Part shown: positions 13,101 to 24,022 of the stretch, in pieces
Layout: each line of letters starts with the position of its first letter
How positions within the stretch are numbered: the stretch's first letter is position 1
NCBI GenBank assembly: GCA_030770545.1
Contig: CM061092.1
Span: 18,167,501-18,231,500, forward strand
DNA from: Macropodus opercularis
Taxonomy: Eukaryota; Chordata; Actinopteri; Anabantiformes; Osphronemidae
Direction: 5' to 3'
Length of the DNA: 64,000 nt
Program-made: the position numbers and the translations under genes
The notes under the pieces: generated by a model
What the model was told of the DNA's origin: nothing
What the model saw: the letters and a program-made list of their open reading frames with translations, nothing else
Database searches by the model: none

Positions 13101-16100
13101 AAAAAAGAGAAAAAAGCTCAAATGAGCTAAAAGCTAACAAATCTGGTCACTGCATCATTTACCAAACTGTTTACCAAATGTTGAATTCATTCTGACACAC
13201 CAACTTTCATTTAACTTCCCTCGGCTAAGTTTTGCTACTGTCGGAAGCAGAAGACATGAAAGCTCTCTCTTCTATCTCCATGTGTACACAGGGGACAGAC
13301 AGCAGAGATGTGATCTGAGAATATGATTGGAAGATTAACTCTGTGAAATACATTTTCAAAGCACATCTCGTGTTTTGGCGATACATAGCAGCGCAAGCAT
13401 CAAATAATCACCTCCATGTCGTCATGTGATACAGGTCAGAAACTACAAGCTACAAACGGGAGTCTTGTAATCACCGACTTGCTATTTGTCATATGGACAA
13501 ACTGTGTAGCTTCTTTTTTTCTAACTTTTTTCTCTGTAACAACCCAACGAGTAATTATGTGTGCAACGCTGTTTCTTGAAGAAATGGGTTTAAAGTCTAT
13601 GTGAATATAATGAGGCCGTGACCTTGGTTTGTGCCGTGACATGAATGCGTATTCTGGCAGTGCCGATAGGGTTAAAATGTAAATTAGGGTATCATTACAC
13701 CAGGACTGGTGCTGGATTGTTACAGCGGTGTATCCAGCAGCACGCATTGGTTAAACAAAGTCAAAGGCAGCTTCCTTCATCTAGATATTAGGTTCTGTGC
13801 AGTAACAGATGCTGCTTCATCTGGAAGTACTGTAATTCACTGTGTCAGGTTACCTGGCAGCGTGGCATCGACGTGCAGAGCTTTCAGCCGCAGACGGCCT
13901 TCTAACAGTGGCTTTGTCCTGCCGACATGTCACCGAAGGACCAACAGGCCAAAAAGCAATAACCTCCTCTGGCCTTTGCCCAAATAACCATCAATTCTGG
14001 CTTCGCAGCAGAGAATACAAAGAACACGTTGTTCAAGACGTGTTGCTGTTTTATCATTGCATGATAGTGATAGTGTTTTAGTTTTCTTTTCCTGAAAAAC
14101 AAGTTTTGGGTCAGTTCCATACAAACACTTCCAGTATCTTTTAGATACAGCACCAGAATCTAAAAACCATGATAAAAATGAAATAATGGTCTACTGTTTG
14201 AAATGTAAGAAATATGACGTAGAACACAACTGCAGTATAAAAAGCTGTGGAAACAACAGAAATATCTATTTTCAGTGTCTTGTTGAATGAGTATTGTCAG
14301 GTGTTTCATCAGATGATGAACCAGGGTGTACTACTGTAAATACGTAAGGCAAATAAGAAACAAAGGTTGCACTGGAGAGAGAAAGAAAAAGTAGCCTACT
14401 TATTGCCTGAAAAGGTCAGTCGGACTGTTTTCATTTATAACCATAGAAAAAACAAATCGCACAATCGAGGTTAGCTGTGCCTAATAGGTCAGCATGGTAA
14501 TATATCCTGCCACATAACTGAGCCAGATCTGGCAACCAGAAAACCTGACTCAAGCTGAAAATAAAACAGAATTTAAATAAATAAACTAATCTTGCTTTTG
14601 TCCCATACCCCGAATTCCCAAAGAGAAACATGTTTCATAGTATTTTTTCTCTCTTGTCTTCTTAAAATATTAAGGGAGAAATGGAGTCTAAGGAAACATA
14701 GGAAGTCATGGGAAAAAGTGGCTGAATGTGTTAACAAAGAGTGAAATTAGTTGAGGTAAAACTGTGAGGCAGCAAGGGCTACAGTGAGGAACGGAAGAAT
14801 GGATCAGATGGGTACAGTAAAAAGGGAAAGATGGGCAGTAAATGAGCTCTGTAGAGAGGGAAGGAGCAAAGGGAGAGCGGGAGCAGCATGAACGAGTGAA
14901 ATAAGCCTGAAAGTGAAGGATTAGCAGGGCTGAAAGGAGTCCCCGAACAGCGAGAGGAGAAGCCAGCATCAACATGACAGCAAGCAGATAGCTGGAGGGG
15001 TTAAGCCAACACAACTGGATCACACTAACAGATAGACGAGAAGCCACCACCAGGGAAATGCAGGCAGCTGCTAGTGGACGGAATGGACTCGCTGCGGCGC
15101 CGTGGAGCGACTTGTGCTGTCTGAAAAGGGAAGGTGAAGGAAGATGGTGATGCCGAGCATGTAGTGCTGAAGCATGTGTTACTGTGACATAATGGAACTC
15201 TGGACTGAGGGAACCAAAGCCTAACGCTCACCGGTGACAACTGTAGGAGCTGCTACTGCCTGAACAACTCCAAGGACTTTCGGTGAGAGGTGGGGCTTCT
15301 CTAATGCTCTGGTAGTGTGTGAGCCAGTCAAACAGTAGCATGCCCACTATGATCAGTCTGACTCACGGTGAAAGCGGTTTGCTCAATGGTTCACTAAAAT
15401 ATTGTTTCCCCATATCTTCCATATGCAAATCTACAGATTCATCAGACGTCTGAAAATGGGATTCCAGTGTAATTAAGCACTAATTCCTTAAAACTCCTTC
15501 TGGGCCGGTGAGTTACAGCCTGTCGTCAGAGAAGCCATAACATTAATGGCTCATTAACGGCAGCTTCAGTGGGTGACATATTCAGACAGAATACAGCTCT
15601 GACTGTGCTAAGAAAACAACGGCTTCTCAACTTTTCTAATCTTTTTTCATGTACTTTGGATTTGCAAATTTTACACTTGGATACAAAGGTTGGTTTAGCA
15701 TCCATTTATTCAGCTCTTGTTGGCAGCAATGTAGACGGAAATCTCTTCAGTCAGCACTGCAGAACTAATTGCTGCAGAGATGCAGGATGGAAGAGGTGCA
15801 CCATGGGTCCTACTGTAGATGCTATCACACCACAAAGCGTTAGCTTTGGGATGTTTAACTGCTGGTGCAAACAAAACAGAAAGGTGGAGACTGTTTATGG
15901 CGTGTTTTCCATTGCAGATGATTTTCCGCTCAGTCCACATCAAGTTAAAATGCAGCGGGGTGAAGGAGAGCCTGGTGTCTCAGTGGTATAAATAGTCTTA
16001 TTTTGGGCTCCCAATGGTGTCTTCAGAGGAATATGATGAATAATTCTGAAGTTCATGTTGCAGTCACTGCACCAATAAACACACGCACACACCCACACCA

Positions 16101-18267
16101 CACACACAAGCAGCCACAAGTCACAGAAATATGCACATACATAAATCCAAAGTTACACACATGTTGACACGAACTACGAAATATGCATTAAATGCTGCAT
16201 ATTACAGCTGGAATTGCACGCTGTAATGGCCACCCACTGAAGTCTGCGGCTGTGAAATTTCACAAGTTGCTCCTCTCAATGAGAAACTTTCGGAAGTTGT
16301 GTGACAGAACTTTTCTTCAAAGACATATTTGATGGTTTTTCAGTTTTGCAGATGGAAGAGGAAGAAAGTGAGAGAGTGAAAAGAAGAGAGAGAGACAGAG
16401 TGAGGGAGAAGAGAGGAATAAAGAAAAGAAAAACATGGTTATATGGCCGTGAAAGAAACCTTTTCATGTTCTATGTCAAAATGGCTGCAAGCTAATGTGA
16501 ATATTAAATATTAAACACACATGATTGAACATATTATGGTGAATATTGTTCGCTTTCATAGTGTAAGGGTTTACTTCATGAACATTCTTTGGAGTAAATT
16601 CAGGTTCTTGACGTGTGTGGAAAAGACAGGAGGGAAACGCAGAGTCCCTGTTAAGTGGCAGTGAGTTTTCAGGGTAGAGCTTCTTCACCTGTTAGACTAA
16701 AGTGGTGCACACCGAGGCATATGTTATGCTTCAGAAGGTAATGCATATGATCACACACATTTCTTACTGTAGCTATGAAAGCTGTCATTTGGGTCTCTTA
16801 GCAAAGTGTCAATTTGAACCCAAACCCCAGTACTTGAAACACTCGCAGAGTAACTGGTTCTACAAGCAAGATAGGAGTAGATTCCAGTTCCACACGTGGA
16901 AAAACGCTGGGTACTTGAGCGTCTAGCTCATAAAAGAATACTATTGAGTTTCTTTTCAAAAGTAGAGTGCTTTTTGTGATCAGACCACTAAATACCACCT
17001 CAAAGAGTTTTGGAAAAGAGGTTTTTTAATGAAAGTGTGGGAGCTAGAGCTAAATTCTGCCTTTAATCTGTTTTAATGTGTTGCTTCTGTGTATTTATAT
17101 ATCTATTTATTTGAGCTTAGGAGTGGAAATCAGCAAACATCTGTCTCATTTCATTTCTTTCCTGGACAGCCGGCATTTTTTTGCGGGCTCGCTCGTTCTC
17201 TGTTTGTGTGCCTCTTTTTCCCTCGCTCCAACTCTCTAAATTAAAGAGGCTTTTAGCTCTCCAAAGAGAGAGCTGTCGGCCCAGCTGTCCACTTTAGCAT
17301 TAAACAAATTGTCAGAGCGCTCACATTCATAGACGCACACACAGACATGCATGCGAGCTCACACAGACTCTCTCTCTCTATGCTTTTCTCTGTATCTGGC
17401 CCCGTTATTTGAGAAGGTCAAGTATGTGTTGCGGCAGCCTCACATATGCTGGGGGATCCGTAAATTACAGCCATCCAGGAGGGAGCTGAGCCGCCCAATC
17501 AGACAATTAACTCAGCTCCGTAAAGGCCAGTGCAATTTCAACTCACACACACACACACATTTGCATGTTTGTGAGGATGTTGCACTGATTAGATTCGTTC
17601 CCGAGCCAACAAACTTAATACTAATGCTTAACTTCAACTTGAACTCTTAACTTTCTGTTGGTCAGCCTCACCTGCCAGATGAGCAATGTCTTGAAATGTC
17701 TTGAAATGTCTTCAAATGCCGAAAGGTTTATGTCAATAGCAAAGCCAATGACTAAATTACTACGTCCAAATTCTCTAAAGGCCACAGTTCACAAAGCTGG
17801 ATAATGGTGCATTCAGATGTTCCTCAACTTGTAAAATCAAATATTCTAAAGTTTATGAAGCAGGAATATTCTGTTAGCAGCCAGCTAATTGTAAATTCCT
17901 GTGATAAAACAGTGTGCCAAGAGAAAAAAACAGCTACAACGTGTCCTTACACAAGGTAGCCAACTGGCAAATAGTGCAGCAAAAACGTAATTCACCCTTA
18001 AACATGTAACATATAAAAGACATATATTGATGCGTTAGAGGAGTTTGTGTGTGGTTGAAGAGATTAGGAATGATTACATTTAAGTTTCTCATGAGAGAAA
18101 ACGTGAGAATTAATTCAGTTCAGTTGGTCCAAACTACAGCATACAGCCTGTTTACATTATTGGTACAGTATATTACTGCTCCTAAAATCCATGGCGGTGA
18201 AAATCACCAGGATGTTGTCACAGAATTACTGCTGCTCAACATGGAGACACATGTCCAGACCAACTAA

Positions 18268-18672
18268 CAAGGTGAGAGGATCCAAAGTAGACGTACACAA
18301 TATTAGGCTTTTAATAGAGATGAGGACAGGGAATACATTCAAGGTGAAACTATGAGAACAAACAAGGACAAGCAGGACAAAAGCTCAAACACAAAAGAAT
18401 CGACAACAACCAGTAACAGATTAGACAGAGTACGCAGCAAGATGACCAAAAAAGAAGACCAAAGTAAGAGAAGCGCAACCATGAACAAGGAAAATCTACT
18501 AACCAAGTAGCCACGAGCTGAACAAGACGCGAACCGACAAGCGTGGTGTGTAGAGGAAGTCCTTAAAGGTGATATGAGGACAGGTGTCAGAGCAGAAAAC
18601 AGGAAGTGAGAACACACATGCACACCAGACAAGACAAGACAGACATAACAGCGAGGGCCAAACTGTGACAGT
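18268..18672 (-). repeat. Candidate fish dispersed repeat
   Basis: Read on the - strand, the block opens with TGTCACAGTTTGGCCC and runs through TCTTGTCTTG, an ACTTCCTGTTTTC element and an ACCTGTCCTCAT element. It closes near a GGATCCTCTCACC motif. This order of short phrases is familiar from interspersed, non-coding fish repeats with tails that say aggatccaaa on the other strand. The sequence has an open frame of 97 codons on the - strand (18339-18632) that is hydrophobic and pyrimidine-driven, with no recognisable domain. Family assignment is not possible by eye, and the boundaries are approximate. Confidence 0.45.
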
Positions 18673-21119
18673 AGATCATTTACTGTTTCAATTAATTTTC
18701 CTGAGACTAGCTAGTATCTTTTTCCGGTTGCATTTCTGATTTCAAGCGTCAGCTAACAAAAAATGTAATGAAAACAGTGCATATTTTGAATTTCTTGAGC
18801 CTTCCTCTGGGAAGTAAAATGATTAAAACTTGAAAGCCTGTAAAGTGTGCGATGGCAAATGAGCTCCTTTTGTCTGTTTCGAAATACAGGGAGGATTGTG
18901 TGATTTTAATCATCACTGGAGAAGATCAGACGTGCTGAGCAGGTAATGGAGGAGCAGAGCAGAGGGGAAAAAAGACGACAGGAATAAAGACAGAGGAGAC
19001 AATGCTGCCGAGTGACATGGCAGGAAATTGGACAAATCTCCTATTTTTGGAGCATCTGATTACAGGGATCATATTCAATAAGATAGCAACTGTTCACATG
19101 CATGAGCTGACAGTGGGGCAAACTGAGAAGCAGATGCAGGAAGAAAGAAATTAGAGCGAGTGCAGGACTGAAAGAGAGTCAAGACAATGGCAAAATACAG
19201 TAACTATGAAACGCTATTACCACCAGCAGATTATGCAGTCAATTAATTGCATGTAATTAGGCTACATTCAAAATACTGGCCTGATATTGTCTTGAATCTA
19301 GTTCCACATTATAATAATAATAATGATCATTTCTGTCCAGTGTAGCGCGATTTCCCTGTGAGCTACTTCATACTATTTTTAAACAAGCTTAAATAGTTGG
19401 GACACACAAGACATTTGTGCTAAAATGCTGATTGCTGCATAAATTAAAACTATACGTCAATGCAGAGGCACAGTCATCCAGGTGAGGTTGTCATGACTGG
19501 ACTTTCTTTCAGGTCAAAACATTTCGCTACCCGTCCACACGTTTGTCCTCCAGATGCCACGACCCAACTTCCACATTACATTTGCCAGAAGATCAACTTA
19601 ATGTAAATACATTAAGTTGATCTTCTGGCAAACATGGTTTACATCAAACCAGCCAGTGTGTCTTAGTCGACTTTGAGCCTAAACCCAAGATGACCAAACA
19701 GTGCAAAGTCTGGGGTCATCCAGAAAACTGCAGCACTGCAAACTTGGTTGGAACTGCTTCCAAAATCTTAAGACAATTAACAGCTTATTGTGCACAGACT
19801 AGAGGTGTTATATAATGTATAACATCAAATAGAATGCACTATTAATGGTAATTCATTGCAAGAAAAGTGCTTCTCGATTTACTAATTTACTAAGAGCAGG
19901 GTTCAGTCTGTTCAAGCCTGAAGTCAAGTGATGAAAATGCTGCTAATTAGCCACAACAGAACCACGACACACACTAGATACAGAATCACCGTCAGTTTAC
20001 CCTCTGACTCTGCTTAGTTCAAGTAAAATTGCAAGGGAATGCAAGAAAAGTCAGCGCAGTGAAGATCACAGCTGACCTCCGCACGTGTATGTGTGAGCAG
20101 GCAGAGCTAAAGGACAGCTAATATCATGAGTGAACGGTAAAAGCAGAGGCTGCTTCATGAGCAGATGGAAAATCAATAGCCTATTAGAGTGTACAGGGCA
20201 GGAGGGACATAAAGGGAGGGAGGGAAGGGCGATAAAGGTGACGTGGCTGACTGAGGATTGGAGGAGGAGTGAAGAGACGTGAATTAGTTCAAGCCTTTTG
20301 AATTCATTAGTCAAGAATTATTAACACGCACAAAGCGGGTCCCACACATCAATCCATATTGACCATTAAAAGGTTTTCGCCTCATTGTTTCACGCTAGTT
20401 ATTTGAATGTTTTCTGTTCATTACGACATTCAGCTAACGTTCATCTAGCGTCCGTGCCAACAGAACAGAGTGAGTCCAAGCGAGCGAGCCAACATGAAGC
20501 TGAAACGCAGACTGCGTGGGAGCGAGCGAAAGCTTGAGGGCGCAGCGATAATGAGAGGAAGAGTCCAGCTTCTCTGTCTGTCCGCTAGCCGCGGTAGCCT
20601 CTAGCTGGCTATTAGTAGCTGCAGAACAACCACAAGGCTCTGTGACAGTCAATTAAACCTCTTTATCTTAGATGCCTGCGTCTCTTTTTCCTCTCCCAAC
20701 TCTTCCTCCCTGCACTCTTTCCTCCTGGAGTCTTTATTCTTCCTGCTTTCCAGTTCCTTCTCCGTTTTGCTGCCTTCTCGTTGAACTCGAAATTAAGCTA
20801 CATAAACAAAAAACAAAACTCCCAATGGCTGTAGTTCAACAGGCAAAGTGATGTTTATAGCAATGGCCTTAAAAAGATTGAGTGCGTGTATAATTTGCAT
20901 TTGGTCCAAGTTCTGTCTAGGAAGTGTTTTCATCTCCTGAGGCGCAGCAGTGGCTGTTAGTGAAGTCAAACCGGGGCTAAGTGGCTTGCCTTCGGTGAGT
21001 GATGGACTTGTCTCTTCTATCATCCTGCTTACTGTACAGGACGAGAGAAAAACATCTTTGTTTCCTGGTGCACTCTTTGCAGTGGCAATGAGGTGTGTGA
21101 CTTGTTTGACGTATGCCGT
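18673..21119. other. Gene-free stretch with one palindrome
   Basis: No coding sequence is recognised. The only structured object is the 52-nt palindrome at 19581-19632, listed separately. A CpG-richer patch lies at about 20440-20620 but has no ORF with recognisable content. The stretch is presumably intronic to nlgn1. Confidence 0.5.
19581..19632. repeat. 25-bp perfect inverted repeat, 2-nt spacer
   Basis: The left arm at 19581-19605 begins TTTGCCAGAAGATCAACTTA. It is matched base for base by the reverse complement at 19608-19632, and only AA lies between. The flanks do not extend the symmetry. A two-base spacer is too small for a normal RNA hairpin loop, so the DNA is essentially a 52-nt palindrome that could extrude as a cruciform. 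It may be a fold-back remnant, a replication-slippage product or an assembly artefact; no mobile-element ends were recognised around it. Confidence 0.95.
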
Positions 21120-21442
21120 GTAGAAAAAAGCCTTGATGTCACTAGCTCGTAGCGAAGACACACACATCCCGGGTTCGATTCCTGGAGGCGACCAGGAGCC
21201 TTTCTGTGGGGAGTTTGCATGTTCTCCCCGTGTCTGTGGGTTCTCTCCGGCTTCCTCCCACAGTCCCGACATGCAGTTAGGCTGATTGGAAACTCTAAAT
21301 TGTGAGTGTGCGCATGGGTGGTTGTGCGTCTTTATGTGTGGCCTTGCGAAAGAGTGGTGACCTGTCCAGGGTGAATCCTGCCTCTCGCCCATAGACAGCT
21401 GGTCTGCACATCATACAGGGAAGAAGCGGTAGAAAATTGAAC
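21120..21442 (+). mobile_element. tRNA-derived fish SINE
   Basis: The block holds a Pol III B-box-like GGGTTCGATTCC at 21171-21182. A body follows with the phrases GGAGTTTGCATGTTCTCCCC, GGTTCTCTCCGGCTTCCTCC and CACAGTCCCGACATGCAGTT, then AACTCTAAATTGTGAGTGTG, GACCTGTCCAGGGTG and CCTCTCGCCC. It ends near AGCGGTAGAAAATTGAA. This string of phrases is characteristic of an abundant teleost tRNA-derived repeat. The copy is diverged and the 5' A-box region is eroded, so the left boundary is approximate. It explains the long - strand open frame that crosses it. Confidence 0.8.
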
Positions 21443-23610
21443 ACCAAATGAACACGTGTGTGTCTATGATGAACAAGTCCATCCAACCGTTCATCTAGAT
21501 GAAGTGTGTTGTGATTTATCTTCGCCTCCTGGCATTCAGCGTTTTTCTAACGGTGCCTTTGATGTGTAGCGTGTCTCTCGTTTCTCATTTTAGGCTTGGT
21601 GCATCATCTCTCTTGATGTTAGTGCGTGTGTAAGATGTTTAGTGCAAGTCTTTTGTCATTCTACTTTTTCTGTGGCATGTGTTTTGTAGGAACTTCCTGA
21701 CTAGTCGGATCTCCAGCGTGGGCCTGTGCCCAGGTTTCCAGGATAGAGTACGTAGCCAGTAATCAGCGGAGCAAACTGTCCTGATGCGTTTTAACGTGCA
21801 CAGAGCAGCCACAACATTCCAGCCAGTGGCAGCTGAGCTTGAATTGCTCCGACTACCTTGTTACACTGACATCTGCGGAGACGTGGGATCTATTGGACAG
21901 ACTGCGAACAGTTGAAGGTTGAGCGTAGTGATTACGGGATGACTGGGTGGGAGCTGCTCCAAAATGGCAGGTCTTGTGTGCCCAGTTTCCAGAGATCAGC
22001 AACAAAGAGGCAGAGAAGCAGTAAACCAGCCGCAGAGTCATCGGTGCCCACTGATCATTTATACACTGTATGTGGGAAGCACAAAATAGTCATATAGTCT
22101 CACAGAAAAGCCGCTGCAGCACCAAGCTGACAAATTAACAGCTGGATAGGACTGAAAGGTGTTAGAACATAGTGTATGTCTGCATATTAGTGTTCATGCT
22201 AGTTTTAATGTGGCTGATACATCCATTTTACGTGGGCTTTTTCTTATTAGCCTGTTCCTTTGTCCTCTTGTTTCTGCCTGTGTAGATTATACATGTGGTG
22301 GTGATGGAAGCCGCTATCAGGTCAGATTTTCTCAGCCTGCATCATTATTAGATGAGCACAGACTCATTTTAGCTGGGAGCCTTCTCCTGTCTGTTCACAC
22401 TAATGCAACATTCATATAAGTGTGTGTGCGTGTGTCTATCTCTGGCTGTCTTGTAGCGTACTCACTGAGCTGATGGTTCACGACACCTGCACTCGCATCA
22501 CCTGAGACTCTAGAGGGATGTGTGTTCTTGTGTGCATATGTGTTGAAATATTAAACCTGGCTGCAAACTTTCCTCCAGCATTAGAGCTTTGAGAGATACT
22601 TTGAGATGTGGGACGTCTCTCTCACCTGTGTTGCATTGTTGCTTTTCTCCGACAGGCGCTTTGATTTGTCTCAAGGTCATAGTTTCAAAATAGACTGACA
22701 AAGCCCAGAATTCATGGAATTAAAACAAGATATTAATGTAAAACCTATTTCTACATCTTACGTTTTTGTAATTAGTTTTGTAAAGGCAAATCGTGGACAT
22801 GACAGCAATGGCACTAATATCATGAACAACAGCGTGATTCAGCAGGTTTTATAAAATCTCTTTTTATATACAGTACAACATATCTAGTTTTATTGCCCTG
22901 TCATTAGAGTATGTGCTGTAGCATTTAGTGACTTTGCAGAGCTTCTTAATATTCACTTGAGCCCTTTCAATAGTTTACTCAATACAGCTGAATGTGTCCA
23001 GTGTTGAGCTTTAGTTTTTAATCAGCTGCTTCCATTATTTGGATGAACACAACCTGTGGCAGCTGGATTTGTGCGAATTGGACGTCTTGGAGTGCACCTG
23101 TGCTCCTGAGCACAAGCCAACTGTCCATCAGCTGTCCATGAAGCTCGGCTAAACAAGGGCCTGATAGAAGCACGGAGCCATTCTTACTCTTTCCCTCTCT
23201 CTTAAAGTAGAAACAGAAAGTACAGGGACTACACAACACCTCCGTCCTCGTGTCCCTGTTCATCCACCCACACTCTCACACAATTTCCTGGAGTGTGCAA
23301 GGGAGCAGGCAGGAATGTCACAGCTATTACAAATCCTGTTGTCTCTGTCCCCGGGACAACAGCAGCCACCCAATTAACCTTTTGTCTGAAGACACACACC
23401 CACACGGGCACAGCCTCGCATTACATATCAAGAACATCTCATCTGAAGCGACGCGCTCCTCTTCCATTCCATTTCAAATTATCTCCTGCAGTAGTTTGTG
23501 TGGAAGGATTCCGGTCAACTACACGTTACCTTCCCTTTCTGTGCCTGCTGTCGCTTGTCACCTCCTCTCGTCAGTCCGACAGAATCACTAAGGACACACC
23601 TTCAGAATGA
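21443..23610. other. Gene-free stretch
   Basis: No exon, RNA gene or repeat family is recognised. Composition is ordinary for the region, with short alternating GT at 22421-22440. Open frames are short and without similarity. Presumed intronic. Confidence 0.45.
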
Positions 23611-23619
23611 ACACTGGCT

Positions 23620-24022
23620 TCTCTTCACTGTAAGTAAACAGGCTCTTATCGTTGACAGACAGTTGCAACAGCCAATCAGATTAGGAGTTGGCGAAAGTAA
23701 GTCCAGCTAGAAGCCTCACGTTAATCATGAAAACGCGTTTGTGATTGGCTTCACGCTGAGAGGAGGCAGCGCTATCATCACGCGTTAGCTAACCAAATAG
23801 CTTTACCAGCCTTTAACCCACAATGGCTGAAGGAGGAGAAGACGTGACTTTGGTTGCAGATCTATTTGCAGAGTCAGTTTCCAGACAGAGCTTTCAAGAG
23901 AAGCTGGATCTTGTGAGAAGAGCTGGGCTAAACCTCGTGCTAGCTAACCGTCCCAGGTTCATCACTTTCACTCCCCGCTGTGAGCGGTTCCCCTGTTTCT
24001 TGTCTTATTTGAAACTATGACT
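23620..24022 (+). mobile_element. Possible 5' fragment of a hAT-like transposon
   Basis: An ATG at 23823 in good context (ACAATGG) opens a 65-codon frame. Its residues 22-33 read SFQEKLDLVRRA, which resembles the N-terminal FQEKLDIVRRGRP region of fish hAT-related transposase and zinc-finger MYM-like proteins. After this the frame loses the resemblance (no GRP motif, no TTF-type zinc finger) and stops at 24020. Upstream lie CCAATCAGATT near 23672 and an inverted copy, GATTGGCTTC, near 23742, compatible with a small promoter. I infer a decayed or truncated hAT copy. It could instead be an unrelated short open frame; no terminal inverted repeats or target duplication were identified. Confidence 0.35.

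Larger units (their letters stand above)
1..18267. other. Gene-free stretch, probably nlgn1 intron
   Basis: I find no exon with protein similarity here on either strand. Open frames in this stretch are short, low in complexity and lack recognisable domains. The sequence is AT-rich with scattered (GT)n/(CA)n tracts (2109-2131, 2300-2323, 4090-4125, 11635-11655, 16080-16110), a polypurine stretch near 16350-16430, and a purine-rich block at 14690-15010. A GC-richer block with several CpGs at about 15040-15295 ends in a donor-like GTGAGA and is discussed as a finding. Since the first visible neuroligin exon at 44321 opens in phase 1 and no upstream neuroligin exon was found, the stretch is most likely inside a very large nlgn1 intron. 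That is inference. Confidence 0.5.

Noticed and set aside
15569..15991. 140-codon open frame on the + strand
   Set aside because: No recognisable domain or motif, no splice sites in register, and mixed composition. Most likely chance.
21171..21182. Possible tRNA gene (B-box-like GGGTTCGATTCC)
   Set aside because: No cloverleaf around it; the flanking phrases are those of a tRNA-derived SINE.
20793..21392. 199-codon open frame on the - strand
   Set aside because: Its N-terminal half is the antisense of the SINE at 21120-21442. The remainder has only a short phrase (LSSCTVSRMIEE) that faintly recalls hAT transposases, too little to call.
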